Notes under the pieces: model-generated
The model's input: only the letters and a program-made list of their open reading frames with translations
Database searches by the model: none
What the model was told of the DNA's origin: nothing
Translations under genes and position numbers: made by a program
DNA from: Pteria penguin
Lineage: Eukaryota; Mollusca; Bivalvia; Pterioida; Pteriidae
NCBI GenBank assembly: GCA_035048485.1
Contig: CM068583.1
Span: forward strand, 25,230,841-25,294,840
Direction: 5' to 3'
DNA: 64,000 nucleotides
In this document: piece by piece, positions 41,088-54,643 of the stretch
How positions within the stretch are numbered: the stretch's first letter is position 1
How the letters are laid out: every line of letters begins with the position of its first letter

Positions 41088-43067
41088 TTTATTCCAATCA
41101 CTTTTTTTGAGTGCAATTTTCTCAGAAACGGCTTCACTGTCAACATTTTTGTTCTCCTTTACTTACTAATAAAGCAAAACTTGATAGATTTAAAAGAAAA
41201 TTTTGCTGAAATTCAAGATCTAAGAAAAGTTACGTAACAGTTTCTAATTTTTAAAATCTCTAAAGTATAACTTTTATTATGCAAGCTAGATTCCTCAAAT
41301 TTTCTGTTTGATGTTGTACAGGTGGAGTTCTTGACATCCGAATTAACGCCGATTATGTAACTATTATAGCTAAGACGCTGTAAAGGTTTAAAATTTTCAA
41401 CTTATTACGTAATTTCAAAAAACTTTTATTTTAAGCTTTAGAGCTCCAAAAATATTGCCAAACGATTTAGAGGGTCAATATAAGGGAAAAAACAGTTATT
41501 TTAAAAATTTAAATTCATTTTTAAGTAGGTTTTAAATTTTCTTTAATAAAATGTTTATTATTTAAGGTAGACTCCCCAAATTTTCTTTATAATGTTGTAC
41601 AGGTGTAGATCTTGACAACCAACTTAACGCCGATTATGTAACTTTTACGGTAAAGGCGCTATTTGTGTTTAAAGTTTTTAAACTCATTACGTAACTTTAA
41701 AACTTTTTTATTTTAGGACCTACCGTTAAAAAAATATTACAAAACGATTTAGAATGTCAATTTCATGGTGTAGGAGGTTTTTAAAATATTTTTTATCCAT
41801 TTTTAATTGAGAAATTTAAGATTTTCACAAATTTGGTTAGTTACGTAATTGCTTCATAACTTGCTTATTTTTCGTCATATGATCAAGAAAAAACCATACA
41901 GCACGTGAGAAGGGTTTTCTCTTTTAAATGATATTTTCAAAAACATCGTAATATTTGCCCCCTTCCCTCTAGCGTGCGCAGACCTTATCGAGAGAGGGTC
42001 TTAAATAGCCGAAATTTCACCCCGATTCTTCAATTCCATTTTCAGAAAAACGGATTTATCTACATACTTTATATTTTCGGTATAGACTCTCGAAGACACT
42101 GTTACCCGTTTAAGAAAAAAAAATTTCAAAAATAAAAGTTTTCAAAAACATTACATAACAATGAGTAAAATTTTTAATTCTCCGCCATACAGCGTTATTT
42201 TAAATGCTAGAGTATTCAAATTTTATTTGTCATATTCTCTAGGTTCATATCTTTAAAAAATTCATCGGCCGATAATATCTATCTTGTTTAGTTTGGCCGC
42301 TATTTCAATTTAAAGTTTTTAAATAATTACGTAATTTGCAAAAACATTTTATTTTTAGTCTTATCGTTTCCAGAACTTCACCAAACGATTTTCCGTACCG
42401 ATTTCAGTATGAAACATGTTTCTTAGTATTTGAAAGTGGGCGATTTAAAGGATTTTTAAAAAAAATACCTTATTTGCGTAACTTTCATGTTTTTTCTTAT
42501 TTGTCGTATTAACAAAGTATAAAAAGGAGAGTTTGAGAATGTATTTTGAATTCGAATTGTTAAACAAAAATCACATTTTTTACACTCTACCCGCTACTGA
42601 TGAACAAGGCAATAAAAAAATCTTGTCCGAGCGTCGGGATTACATCTAAGAGAAGCGCGGTGAATTTCCCTTGCTAAATACCGACTTCAAACGCGTATGA
42701 TAGTGATGGGGAAAGCGCAGTAACTCGCGATTAATTCAATCGCGATTAATTCAATCGAGAGTTACGGCGCTTTGTCCGTGGAATGTTTAATCGACTGTTA
42801 TAATGGAGAGCCGTAATATGTATGATTTCTTTAACTTGATTTTCGATTTATTTCCTCTAGATAATACTTTTTTCAATTTTAATTATTAATTAATTTGATT
42901 GCTTGAGGGTTTTTTTTTTGGGGGGGGGGTATTTTTTGTGTGTAAAGTACATTTAAGTCATTCTCCTGATCTTTTTTCTGTCTTTCCTTCGTTCTATCTA
43001 CTTATTTTTCTTTTTTTTTCTAAAGAGGAAGACCCGCCCTGTTGCCTCGGCAACAGGTAAGCTCTAG
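41056..43067 (+). repeat. Array unit B3, long, 2012 bp
   Basis: It contains two copies of the TTGTACAGGTG segment (near 41321 and 41601), a direct duplication of about 280 bp that short units lack. It starts with a TTA run and CCAATCACTTTTTTTGAGTGC. Confidence 0.88.
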
Positions 43068-43131
43068 TTATTATTAGGGTCTTCCGATTCCATCGGAAGA
43101 CCCTTCTGTTATTGTGAGGTTTTTTCTTTAC

Positions 43132-43177
<46 letters not shown>

Positions 43178-45158
43178 TTTATTCCAATCACTTTTTTTGA
43201 GTGCAATTTTCTCAGAAACGGCTTCATTGTCAACATTTTTGTTCTCCTTTACTTACTAATAAAGCAAATCTTGATAGATTTAAAAGAAAATTTTGCTAAA
43301 ATTCAAGATCTAAGAAAAGTTACGTAACAGTTTCTAATTTTTAAAATCTCTAAAGTATAACTTTTATTATGCAAGCTAGATTCCTCAAATTTTCTGTTTG
43401 ATGTTGTACAGGTGTAGTTCTTGACATCCGAATTAACGCCGATTAGGTAACTATTATAGCTAAGACGCTGTAAAGGTTTAAAATTTTCAACTTATTACGT
43501 AATTTCAAAAAACTTTTATTTTAAGCTTTAGGGCTGCAAAAATATTGCCAAACGATTTAGAGGGTCAATATAAGGGTAAAAACAGTTATTTTAAAAATTT
43601 AAATTCATTTTTAAGTAGGTTTTAAATTTTCTTTAATAAAATGTTTATTATTTAAGCTAGACTCCCCAAATTTTCTTTATAATGTTGTACAGGTGTAGAT
43701 CTTGACAACCAACTTAACGCCGATTATGTAACTTTTACGGTAAAGGCGCTATTTGTGTTTAAAGTTTTTAAACTCATTACGTAACTTTAAAACTTTTTTA
43801 TTTTAGGACCTACCGTTAAAAAAATATTAGAAAACGATTTAGAATGTCAATTTCATGGTGTAGGAGGTTTTTAAAATATTTTTTATCCATTTTTAATTGA
43901 GAAATTTAAGATTTTCACAAATTTGGTTAGTTACGTAATTGCTTCATAACTTGCTTATTTTTCGTCATATGATCAAGAAAAAACCATACAGCACGTGAGA
44001 AGGGTTTTCTCTTTTAAATGATATTTTCAAAAACATTGTAATATTTGCCCCCTTCCCTCTAGCGTGCGCAGACCTTATCGAGAGAGGGTCTTAAATAGCC
44101 GAAATTTCACCCCGATTCTTCAATTCCATTTTCAGAAAAACGGATTTATCTACATACTTTATATTTTCGGTATAGTCTCTCGAAGACATTGTTACCCGTT
44201 TAAGAAAAAAAAAAATTCAAAAATAAAAGTTTTCAAAAACATTACATAACAATGAGTAAAATTTTTAATTCTCCGCCATACAGCGTTATATTAAATGCTA
44301 GAGTATTCAAATTTTATTTGTCATATTCTCTAGGTTCATATCTTTAAAAAATTCATCGGCCGATAATATCTATCTTTTTTAGTTTGGCCGCTATTTCAAT
44401 TTAAAGTTTTTAAATAATTACGTAATTTGCAAAAACATTTTATTTTTAGTCTTATCGTTTCCAGAACTTCACCAAACGATTTTCCGTACCGATTTCAGTA
44501 TGAAACATGTTTCTTAGTATTTGAAAGTGAGCGATTTAAAGGATTTTTAAAAAAAATACCTTATTTGCGTAACTTTCATGTTTTTTCTTATTTGTCGTAT
44601 TAACAAAGTATAAAAAGGAGAGTTTGAGAATGTATTTTGAATTCGAATTCTTAAACAAAAATCACATTTTTTGCACTCTACCCGCTACTGATGAACAAGG
44701 CAATAAAAAAATCTTGTCCGAGCGTCGGGATTACATCTAAGAGAAGCGCGGTCAATTTCCCTTGCTAAATACCGACTTCAAACGCGTATGATAGTGATGG
44801 GGAAAGCGCAGTAACTCGCGATTAATTCAATCGCGATTAATTCAATCGAGAGTTACGGCGCTTTGTCCGTGGAATGTTTAATCGACTGTTATAATGGAGA
44901 GCCGTAATATGTATGATTTCTTTAACTTGATTTTCGATTTATTTCCTCTAGATAATACTTTTTTCAATTTTAATTATTAATTAATTTGATTGCTTGAGGG
45001 TTTTTTTTTGGGGAGGGGGTTATTTTTGTGTGTAAAGTACATTTAAGTCATTCTCCTGATCTTTTTTCTTTCTTTCCTTCGTTCTATCTACTTATTTTTC
45101 TTTTTTTTTTCTAAAGAGGAAGACCCGCCCTGTTGCCTCGGCAACAGGTAAGCTCTAG
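43068..45158 (+). repeat. Array unit B4, long with 5' hairpin, 2091 bp
   Basis: 5' hairpin at 43076-43104, then a TTA microsatellite of about 13 units (43139-43178). The 280 bp duplication is present (TTGTACAGGTG near 43404 and 43684). Very close to B3 across the core. Confidence 0.88.
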
Positions 45159-45216
45159 TTAGGGTCTTCCGATTCCATCGGAAGACCCTTCTGTTATTGT
45201 GATGTTTTTTCTTTAC

Positions 45217-45247
<31 letters not shown>

Positions 45248-46924
45248 CTCAGCACTTTGACTGCATTTTTCTCAAAAAGTGCTTGACCAACAATCTTTTT
45301 ATCGCGGCTACTGGCTTAATGAGCCAGGGAAAATTGATTGATAAGAAAAAAATATTAAATTATTATGGTTTTAAAGGAAATTACGTAATAGGGTTAATTT
45401 TTTTATTTTCTCAAAAACAAGTTTATTATTTAAGATAGATTCCTCAATTTTTCATTCTTAAATTTGACAGGTGTGATTTTGACAATGAAATCAACGCCGA
45501 TTATCTACATTTAACGGTTAAGCCATTATTTAAATTTAAAAATTACGTAATTTTTAAACTTCGTTGTTTTTAAATTAAGCTTTTTAAAAATGGTACAAAA
45601 CGATTTAGAATGTCAATTTCATGCTAAAAAAGTTTCTTTTAATATTTTAAATGCATTTTTAAATGAGAAATTTAAGTTTTTCACAAATTTGGTTAGTTAC
45701 GTAATTGCTTCGTAACTTTCTTAGTTTTTATCATATGATCACCAAAATTCAATCAGCGAAGGAGAAGGGTTAGTGCTTTTGAATTATATTTTCAAAAACA
45801 TCGAAATATTAGCCCCCTTCCCTCTATCGTCGGACAACCCTATCGAGAGAGGGTCTTAAAACGCCGAAATTTCACCCCGATTTTTCAATTCCATTTTCTG
45901 AGAAACGGTTTTATATACACACTTCATATTGTGTCTATAGATTTTCACAGGCACCGTTACCCGTTTAATAAAAAAAAAAGTTTAAAAATGAAAGTTTTTA
46001 AAACCATTACGTAATAATTAGTAAAATTTTAAATTCTCCCCTTTATAGATTATTTTTAATGCTACACTATCCAAATTTGAACTATCATATTCTCTAGGTT
46101 CATATCTTTAAAAAATTTATCGGCCGATAATATCTATCTTTTTTAGTTTGGCCGCTATTTCAATTTAAAGTTTTTAAATAATTACGTAATTTGCAAAAAC
46201 ATTTTATTTTTAGTCTTATCGTTTCCAGAACTTCACCAAACGATTTTCCGTACCGATTTCAGTATGAAACATGTTTCTCAGTATTTGAAAGTGAGCGATT
46301 TAAAGGATTTTTTAAAAAAAATACCTTATTTGCGTAACTTTCATGTTTTTTCTTATTTGTCGTATGAACAAAGTATAAAAAGGAGAGTTTGAGAATGTAT
46401 TTTGAATTCGAATTCTTAAACAAAAATCACATTTTTTGCCCTCTACCCGCTACTGATGAACAAGGCAATAAAAAAATCTTGTCCGAGCGTCGGGATTACA
46501 TCTAAGAGAAGCGCGGTCAATTTCCTTTGCTAAATACCGACTTCAAACGCGTATGATAGTGACGAGGAAAGCGCAGTAACTCGCGATTAATTCAATCGCG
46601 ATTAATTCAATCGAGAGTTACGGCGCTTTGTCCGTGGAATGTTTAATCGACTGTTATAATGGAGAGCCGTAATATGTATGATTTCATTAACTTGATTTTC
46701 GATTTATTTCCTCTAGATAATACTTTTTTCAATTTTAATTATTAATTAATTTGATTGCTTGACGGTTTTTTTTTTTGGGGGGGGGTTATTTTTGTGTGTA
46801 AAGTACATTTAAGTCATTCTCCTGATCTTTTTTCTTTCTTTCCTTCGTTCTATCTACTTATTTTTCTTTTTTCTTTCGAGAGAGGAAGACCCGCCCTGTT
46901 GCCTCGGCAACAGGTAAGCTCTAG
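45159..46924 (+). repeat. Array unit B5, short with 5' hairpin, 1766 bp
   Basis: The junction is exact: CTCTAG-TT-AGGGTCTTCC, with the hairpin at 45161-45189. The core is nearly identical to a1, 34 kb away, including shared rare variants (TTAATGAGCCAGGGAAAATT and GACGAGGAAAGCG). Confidence 0.88.
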
Positions 46925-48928
46925 TTATTATTATTATTATTCTTTTTATTCTTAGCACTTTTTTTGACTGCAATTTTCTCAGAAACGGCTTCACTGTCAA
47001 CATTTTTGTTCTCCTTTTCTTACTAATAAAGCAAAACCTGATAGATTTAAAAGAATATTTTGCTAAAATTCAAGATCTAAGAAATGTTACGTAACAATTT
47101 GTAATTTTTAAAATCTCTAAAGTATAACTTTTATTATGCAAGCTAGATTCCTGAAATTTTCTGTTTGATGTTGTACAGGTGTAGTTCTTGACATCCGAAT
47201 TAACGCCGATTAGGTAACTATTATAGCTAAGACGCTGTAAAGGTTTAAAATTTTCAACTTGTTACGTAATTTCAAAAAACTTTTATTTTAAGCCTTAGGG
47301 CTGCAAAAATATTGCCAAACGATTAAGAGGGTCAATATAAGGGTAAAAATAGTTATTTTAAAAATTTAAATCCATTTTTAAGTAGGTTTTAAATTTTCTT
47401 TAATAAAATGTTTATTATTTAAGCTAGACTCCCCAAATTTTCTTTATAATGTTGTACAGGTGTCGATCTTGACAACCAACTTAACGCCGATTATGTAACT
47501 TTTACGGTAAAGGCGCTATTTGTGTTTAAAGTTTTTAAACTCATTACGTAACTTTAAAACTTTTTTATTTTAGGTCCAAGCGTTTAAAAAAATATTACAA
47601 AACGATTTAGAATGTCAATTTCATGGTGTAGGAGGTTTTTTAAATATTTTTTATCCATTTTTAATTGAGAAATTTAAGATTTTCACAAATTTGGTTACTT
47701 ACGTAATTGCTTCATAACTTGCTTATTTTTCGTCATATGATCAAGAAAAAACCATACAGCACGTGAGAAGGGTTTTCTCTTTTAAATGATATTTTCAAAA
47801 ACATCGTAATATTTGCCCCCTTCCCTCTAGCGTGCGCAGACCCTATCGAGAGAGGGTCTTAAATCGCCGAAATTTCACCCCGATTCTTCAATTCCATTTT
47901 CAGAAAAACGGATTTATCTACATACTTTATATTTTCGGTATAGACTCTCGAAGACACTGTTACCCGTTTAAGAAAAAAAAATTTCAAAAATAAAAGTTTT
48001 CAAAAACATTACATAACAATGAGTTAAATTTTAAATTCTCCACCATACAGCGTTATTTTAAATGCTAGGGTATTCAAATTTTATTTGTCATATTCTCTAG
48101 GGTCATATCTTTAAAAAATTCATCGGCCGATAATATCTATCTTTTTTAGTTTGGCCGCTATTTCAATTTAAAGTTTTTAAATAATTACGTAATTTGCAAA
48201 AACATTTTATTTTTAGTCTTATCGTTTCCAAAACATCACCAAACGATTTTCCGTACCGATTTTAGTATGAAACATGTTTCTCAGTATTTGAAAGTGAGCG
48301 ATTTAAAGGATTTTTTAAAAAAATACCTTATTTGCGTAACTTTCATGTTTTTTCTTATTTGTCGTATTAACAAAGTATAAAAAGGAGAGTTTGAGAATGT
48401 ATTTTGAATTCGAATTCTTAAACAAAAATCACATTTTTTGCACTCTATCCGCTACTGATGAACAAGGCAATAACAAAAATCTTGTCCGAGCGTCGGGATT
48501 ACATCTAAGAGAAGCGCGGTGAATTTCCCTTGCTAAATACCGACTTCAAACGCGTTATGACAGTGACGGGGAAAGCGCAGTAACTCGCGATTAATTCAAT
48601 CGCGATTAATTCAATCGAGAGTTACGGCGCTTTGTCCGTGGAATGTTTAATCGACTGTTATAATGGAGAGCCGTAATATGTATGATTTCTTTAACTTGAT
48701 TTTCGATTTATTTCCTCTAGATAATACTTTTTTCAATTTTAATTATTAATTAATTTGATTGCTTGAGGGTTTTTTTTTTGGGGGGGGGGGTATTTTTGTG
48801 TGTAAAGTACATTTAAGTCATTCTCCTGATCTTTTTTCTTTCTTTCCTTCGTTCTATCTACTTAGCTTTCTTTTTTCTTTCGAGAGAGGAAGACCCGCCC
48901 TGTTGCCTCGGCAACAGGTAAGCTCTAG
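46925..48928 (+). repeat. Array unit B6, long, 2004 bp
   Basis: 280 bp duplication present, no 5' hairpin, starts after a short TTA run with TTCTTAGCACTTTTTTTGAC. Close to B7. Confidence 0.88.
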
Positions 48929-50923
48929 TTATTATTCTTTTTATTCTTAGCACTTTTTTTGACTGCAATTTTCTCAGAAACGGCTTCACTGTCAACATTT
49001 TTGTTCTCCTTTCCTTACTAATAAAGCAAAACCTGATAGATTTAAAAGAATATTTTGCTAAAATTCAAGATCTAAGAAATGTTACGTAACAATTTGTAAT
49101 TTTTCAAATCTCTAAAGTATAACTTTTATTATGCAAGCTAGATTCCTCAAATTTTCTGTTTGATGTTGTACAGGTGTAGTTCTTGACATCAGAATTAACG
49201 CCGATTAGGTAACTATTATACCTAAGACGCTGTAAAGGTTTAAAATTTTCAACTTATTACGTAATTTCAAAAAACTTTTATTTTAAGCCTTAAGGCTGCA
49301 AAAATATTGCCAAACGATTTAGAGGGTCAATATAAGGGTAAAAATAGTTATTTTAAAAATTTAAATTCATTTTTAAGTAGGTTTTAAATTTTCTTTAATA
49401 AAATGTTTATTATTTAAGCTAGACTCCCCAAATTTTCTTTATAATGTTGTACAGGTGTAGATCTTGACAACCAATTTAACGCCGATTATGTAACTTTTAC
49501 GGTAAAGGCGCTATTTGTGTTTAAAGTTTTTAAACTCATTACGTAACTTTAAAACTTTTTTATTTTAGGTCCTAGCGTTAAAAAAATATTACAAAACGAT
49601 TTAGAATGTCAATTTCATGGTGTAGGAGGTTTTTTAAATATTTTTTATCCATTTTTAATTGAGAAATTTAAGATTTTCACAAATTTGGTTACTTACGTAA
49701 TTGCTTCATAACTTGCTTATTTTTCGTCATATGATCAAGAAAAAACCATACAGCACGTGAGAAGGGTTTACTCTTTCAAATGATATTTTCAAAAACATCG
49801 TAATATTTGCCCCCTTCCCTCTAGCGTGCGCAGACCCTATCGAGAGAGGGTCTTAAATCGCCGAAATTTCACCCCGATTCTTCAATTCCATTTTCAGAAA
49901 AACGGATTTATCTACATACTTTATATTTTCGGTATAGACTCTCGAAGACACTGTTACCCGTTTAAGAAAAAAAAATTTCAAAAATAAAAGTTTTCAAAAA
50001 CATTACATAACAATGAGTTAAATTTTAAATTCTCCACCATACAGCGTTATTTTAAATGCTAGAGTATTCAAATTTTATTTGTCATATTCTCTAGGGTCAT
50101 ATCTTTAAAAAATTCATCGGCCGATAATATCTATCTTTTTTAGTTTGGCCGCTATTTCAATTTAAAGTTTTTAAATAATTACGTAATTTGTAAAAACATT
50201 TTATTTTTAGTCTTATCGTTTCCAAAACATCACCAAACGATTTTCCGTACCGATTTTAGTATGAAACATGTTTCTCAGTATTTGAAAGTGAGCGATTTAA
50301 AGGATTTTTAAAAAAAATACCTTATTTGCGTAACTTTCATGTTTTTTCTTATTTGTCGTATTAGCAAAGTATAAAAAGGAGAGTTTGAGAATGTATTTTG
50401 AATTCGAATTCTTAAACAAAAATCACATTTTTTGCACTCTACCCGCTACTGATGAACAAGGCAATAAAAAAAATCTTGTCCGAGCGTCGGGATTACATCT
50501 AAGAGAAGCGCGGTGAATTTGCCTTGCTAAATACCGACTTCAAACGCGTATGATAGTGACGGGGAAAGCGCAGTAACTCGCGATTAATTCAATCGCGATT
50601 AATTCAATCGAGAGTTACGGCGCTTTGTCCGTGGAATGTTTAATCGACTGTTATAATGGAGAGCCGTAATATGTATGATTTCTTTAACTTGATTTTCGAT
50701 TTATTTCCTCTAGATAATACTTTTTTCAATTTTAATTATTAATTCATTTGATTGCTTGAGGGTTTTTTTTGGGGGGGGGTGGGGTTATTTTTGTGTCTAA
50801 AGTACATTTAAGTCATTCTCCTGATCTTTTTTCTTTCTTTCCTTCGTTCTATCTACTTATTTTTCTTTTTTGTTTCGAGAGAGGAAGACCCGCCCTGTTG
50901 CCTCGGCAACAGGTAAGCTCTAG
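48929..50923 (+). repeat. Array unit B7, long, 1995 bp
   Basis: Sister of B6, sharing variants such as AACATCACCAAACG and ACTTACGTAATTG. Only a few bases (TTATTATTC) lie between the previous 3' end and its start. Confidence 0.88.
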
Positions 50924-50981
50924 TTAGGGTCTTCCGATTCCATCGGAAGACCCTTCTGTTATTGTGATGTTTTTTCTTTAC

Positions 50982-51012
<31 letters not shown>

Positions 51013-52696
51013 CTCAGCACTTTGACTGCATTTTTCTCAAAAACGGCTAGACCAACAATCTTTTTATCGCGGCTTCTTGCTTGATGAGCCAGGGGAAATT
51101 GATTGATAAGAAAAAAATATCGAAATATTATGGTTTTAAAGAAAATTACGTAATAGGCCTAAATTTTTTTATTTTCTCAAAAACAAGTTTATTATTTTAA
51201 ATAGATTCCTCAAATTTTCATTCTCAAATTTGACAGGTGTGTCCTTGACAATGAAATCAACGCCGATTATATACTATTAACGGTTAAGCCGTTATTAAAA
51301 TTTAAAAATTACGTAATTTTTAAACTGCTTAGTTTTAAGTCTAAGCATTTTAAAAATGGTATAGAACGATTTAGAATGTCAATTTCATGATAAAAAAGTT
51401 TCTTTTAATATTTGAAATCCATTTTTAAATGAGAAATTTAAGTTTTTCACAAATTTGGTTAGTTACGTAATTGCTTCATAACTTTCTTAGTTTTTATCAT
51501 ATGATCACCAAAATGTAATCAGTAACGGAGAAGGGTTAGCGCTTTTGAATTTTATTTTCAAAAAACATCGAAATATTTGCCCCCTTCCCTCTATCGTCGG
51601 ACAACCCTATCGAGAGAGGGTCTTAAAACGCCGAAATTTTACCCCGATTTTTCAATTCCATTTTCTGAAAAACGGATTTATGTACAAATTTTATACTATA
51701 GTTATAGACTCTCAGAGACATCGTTACCCGTTTAAGTAAAAAAAAAATCAAAAATTAAAGTTTTCAAAAACATTACATAACAATGAGTAAAATTTTTAAT
51801 TCTCCGCCATACAGCTTTATTTTAAATGCTAGACTATTTAAATTTTATCTGTCATATTCTCTCGGTTCATATCTTTAAAAAATTCATCGGCCGATAATAT
51901 CTATCTTTTTTAGTTTGGCCGCTATTTCAATTTAAAGTTTTTAAATAATTACGTAATTTGCAAAAACATTTTATTTTTAGTCTTATCGTTTCCAGAACTT
52001 CACCAAACGATTTTCCGTACCGATTTCAGTATGAAACATGTTTCTCAGTATTTGAAAGTGAGCGATTTAAAGGATTTTTAAAAAAAATACCTTATTTGCG
52101 TAACTTTCATGTTTTTTCTTATTTGTCGTATTAACAAAGTTTAAAAAGGAGAGTTTGAGAATGTATATTGAATTCGAATTCTTAAACAAAAATCACATTT
52201 TTTGCACTCTACCCGCTACTGATGAACAAGGCAATAAAAAAAATCTTGTCCGAGCGTCGGGATTACATCTAAGAGAAGCGCGGTGAATTTCCCTTGCTAA
52301 ATACCGACTTCAAACGCGTATGATAGTGACGGGGAAAGCGCAGTAACTCGCGATTAATTCAATCGCGATTAATTCAATCGAGAGTTACGGCGCTTTGTCC
52401 GTGGAATGTTTTAATCGACTGTTATAATGGAGAGCCGTAATATGTATGATTTCTTTAACTTGATTTTCGATTTATTTCTTCTAGATAATACTTTTTTCAA
52501 TTTTAATTATTAATTAATTTGATTGCTTGAGGGGTTTTTTTTTTGGGGGGGGGGGGGTATTTTTGTGTGTAAAGTACATTGAAGTCATTCTCCTGATCTT
52601 TTTTCTTTTTTTCCTTCGTTCTATCTACTTATTTTTCTTTTTTTCGTTCGAGAGAGGAAGACCCGCCCTGTTGCCTCGGCAACAGGTAAGCTCTAG
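50924..52696 (+). repeat. Array unit B8, short with 5' hairpin, 1773 bp
   Basis: Exact junction CTCTAG-TT-AGGGTCTTCC with the hairpin at 50926-50954. Shares rare variants with B13 (AGGCCTAAATTT, TTTAAAAAGG in place of TATAAAAAGG, ATGTATATTG), so the two are recent copies. Confidence 0.88.
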
Positions 52697-52704
52697 TTAT
52701 TATT

Positions 52705-52733
52705 TGGGTCTTCCGATTCCATCGGAAGACCCA
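52705..52733 (+). other. 5' terminal hairpin, T/A type (unit B9)
   Basis: TGGGTCTTCCGAT - TCC - ATCGGAAGACCCA, also at 54646 and 58650. Both bases of the outermost pair differ from the A/T type, so pairing is kept. Confidence 0.85.
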
Positions 52734-54108
52734 TTTGTTATTGTGATGTTTTTTCTTTACATTTGTTTTTATTATTCTTTTTATTCTAAACAGGATTTTT
52801 GACTGCAATTTTCTCAGCAACGGCTTTACCAGTAATCTTTTTTTCTCTTTTACTTTGTTTCCAAAGTTAAACTTACTAGATTTATAAGAAAAGTTTTGAA
52901 AAATTCCGGTTTTAAAGAAAATTACAGAGCCATGTTTAATTTTTAAACTTTCTCAAATAAAACGTTTATTATTTAAGCTAAACTCCTCAAACTTTCTTGT
53001 TAATGTTGTACAGGTGTAGGTCCTGACAACCGAATTTACGCCGATTATGTAACTATTAGGATAAAGACGCTATTAGTGTTTAAAGTTTTTAAACTCATTA
53101 CGTAACTTTCAAACTCGTTTATTTTAAGTCCTAGCGTAACAAAAAGAAAACAAAACGATTTAGAATGTCAATTTCAGCTTGAAAAAAGTTGTTTTAATAT
53201 TTTAAAATTATTTTTAAGTGAGAAATTTAAGATTTTCAAAAATTTGGTTAGTTGTGTAATTGCTTCATAACTTGCTTATTTTTCGTCGTATGATCACAAA
53301 AAACCAATACAGCACTAGAGAAGGGTTTACTCTTTTGAACTTTTTTTTTAAAAACCATCGAAATATTTGCCCCCTTCCCTCTGGCGTCTGCAAACCTTAT
53401 CGAGAGGGGGTCTTAAATCGCCAAAATTTCACCCCGATTTTTCAATTCCATTTTCTGAGACACAGTTTTATCTACACGCTTCATATTTTTATTACAGACT
53501 TTCACCGGCACCGTTACCCGTTTAGATAAAAAAAAAATTGAAAATCGATGTTTTTTTGAAAGATTACGTAACAATTAATTAAATTTTAAATTCTCCACTA
53601 ACAGCGTTATTTTTAATGCTACACTATCCAAATTTGAACTATCATATTTTCTAGGTTCATATCTTTACAACTTTTATCGGCCGATAATATCTATCTCTTT
53701 TAGTTTGGCCGCTATTTCAATTTAAAGTTTTTAAATAATTACGTAATTTGCAAAAATGTTTTATTTTTAGTCCGATCGTTTCCAGAGTATTACGAAACGG
53801 TTTTCCGTAACCATTTCAGTAAGAAATATGTTTCTCAGTATTTGAAAGTGACCAATTTAAAGATTTTTAAAAAATATTTTACTTGCGTAACTTTCGTGTA
53901 TCTTCTTATTCTTCGTATGAACAAAGAATAAAAACGAGAGTTTGAGAAAGAATTTGAATTCGAATTCTTAAACAAAAATAACATTTTTTTGCACTCTACT
54001 GATGAACAATGCAATCTACAAATCTTCTCCGAGCGTCGGGATTACACATTAGAAGAGCGCGTTAAATTTGCCTTGCTTAATACCTCGCACAGCGCCGTTC
54101 CTATAGAG

Positions 54109-54172
54109 ACGGGAAAAGCGCAGTAACTCGCGATTAATTATTAATTCATTCGCGAGTTACTGGGCTTTCCCC
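54109..54172. repeat. Near-perfect long inverted repeat (cruciform) in unit tail
   Basis: Left arm ACGGGAAAAGCGCAGTAACT plus CGCG, right arm CGCGAGTTACTGGGCTTTCC plus CCGT, pairing at about 22 of 24 positions around a TTAATTATTAATT centre. Other units carry weaker versions at the same place (for example 12150-12222, 39004-39080, 58348-58425). Confidence 0.8.
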
Positions 54173-54214
54173 GTGGAATATCTAATCGGCAATTATAAAG
54201 GAATCCCTCAATAT

Positions 54215-54560
54215 GTATGTTTACTTAAATTTTGAGTTTCTTTATGTCCTTACTATAGTAGTCATCTCAGTGTTATACGTACAGCTAACGTGACCTTTGA
54301 AATAAATGCGTAATACACACTCTCTATCCAGCTTTGTCGTATTACGTCACCACGCTTCTGAATGGGAATTCTGTAATACACAGACTTTCCGTAGCTGGAT
54401 TCATGCCGCTTTAATTACATGAGTGTGTTTACATAGTGTGTCGGCGAGATATACACATGTATCTATGTATATACTTCTCATTTGTCCTAATCGGCATATC
54501 TATGATGCCGCAATAAATGCGTATACTCATTGCAGTATCTCGTTTCTTTTTTCTTTTTTT
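54215..54560 (+). repeat. Long tail module in unit B9
   Basis: From TACTATAGTAGTCATCTCAG through TCGTATTACGTCACCACGC, ATTACATGAGTGTG and GGCATATCTATGATGCC to AATAAATGCGTATACTCATT. Also present at 14040-14400, 14411-15745 (interrupted) and 63675-64000. AATAAA could serve as a poly(A) signal, which is inference. Confidence 0.75.
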
Positions 54561-54643
54561 TTCCCTTCTTTCTACGTACATATTTTTCTTTTTTTCTAAA
54601 GAGGAAGACCCGCCCTGTTGCCTCGGCAACGGGTAAGCTCTAG

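Larger units (their letters stand above)
52697..54643 (+). repeat. Array unit B9, short with 5' hairpin and long tail, 1947 bp
   Basis: T-type 5' hairpin at 52705-52733, diverged core with one TTGTACAGGTG, then the long tail (54215-54560). It contains the best version of the tail inverted repeat (54109-54172). Matches B14 closely. Confidence 0.85.
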
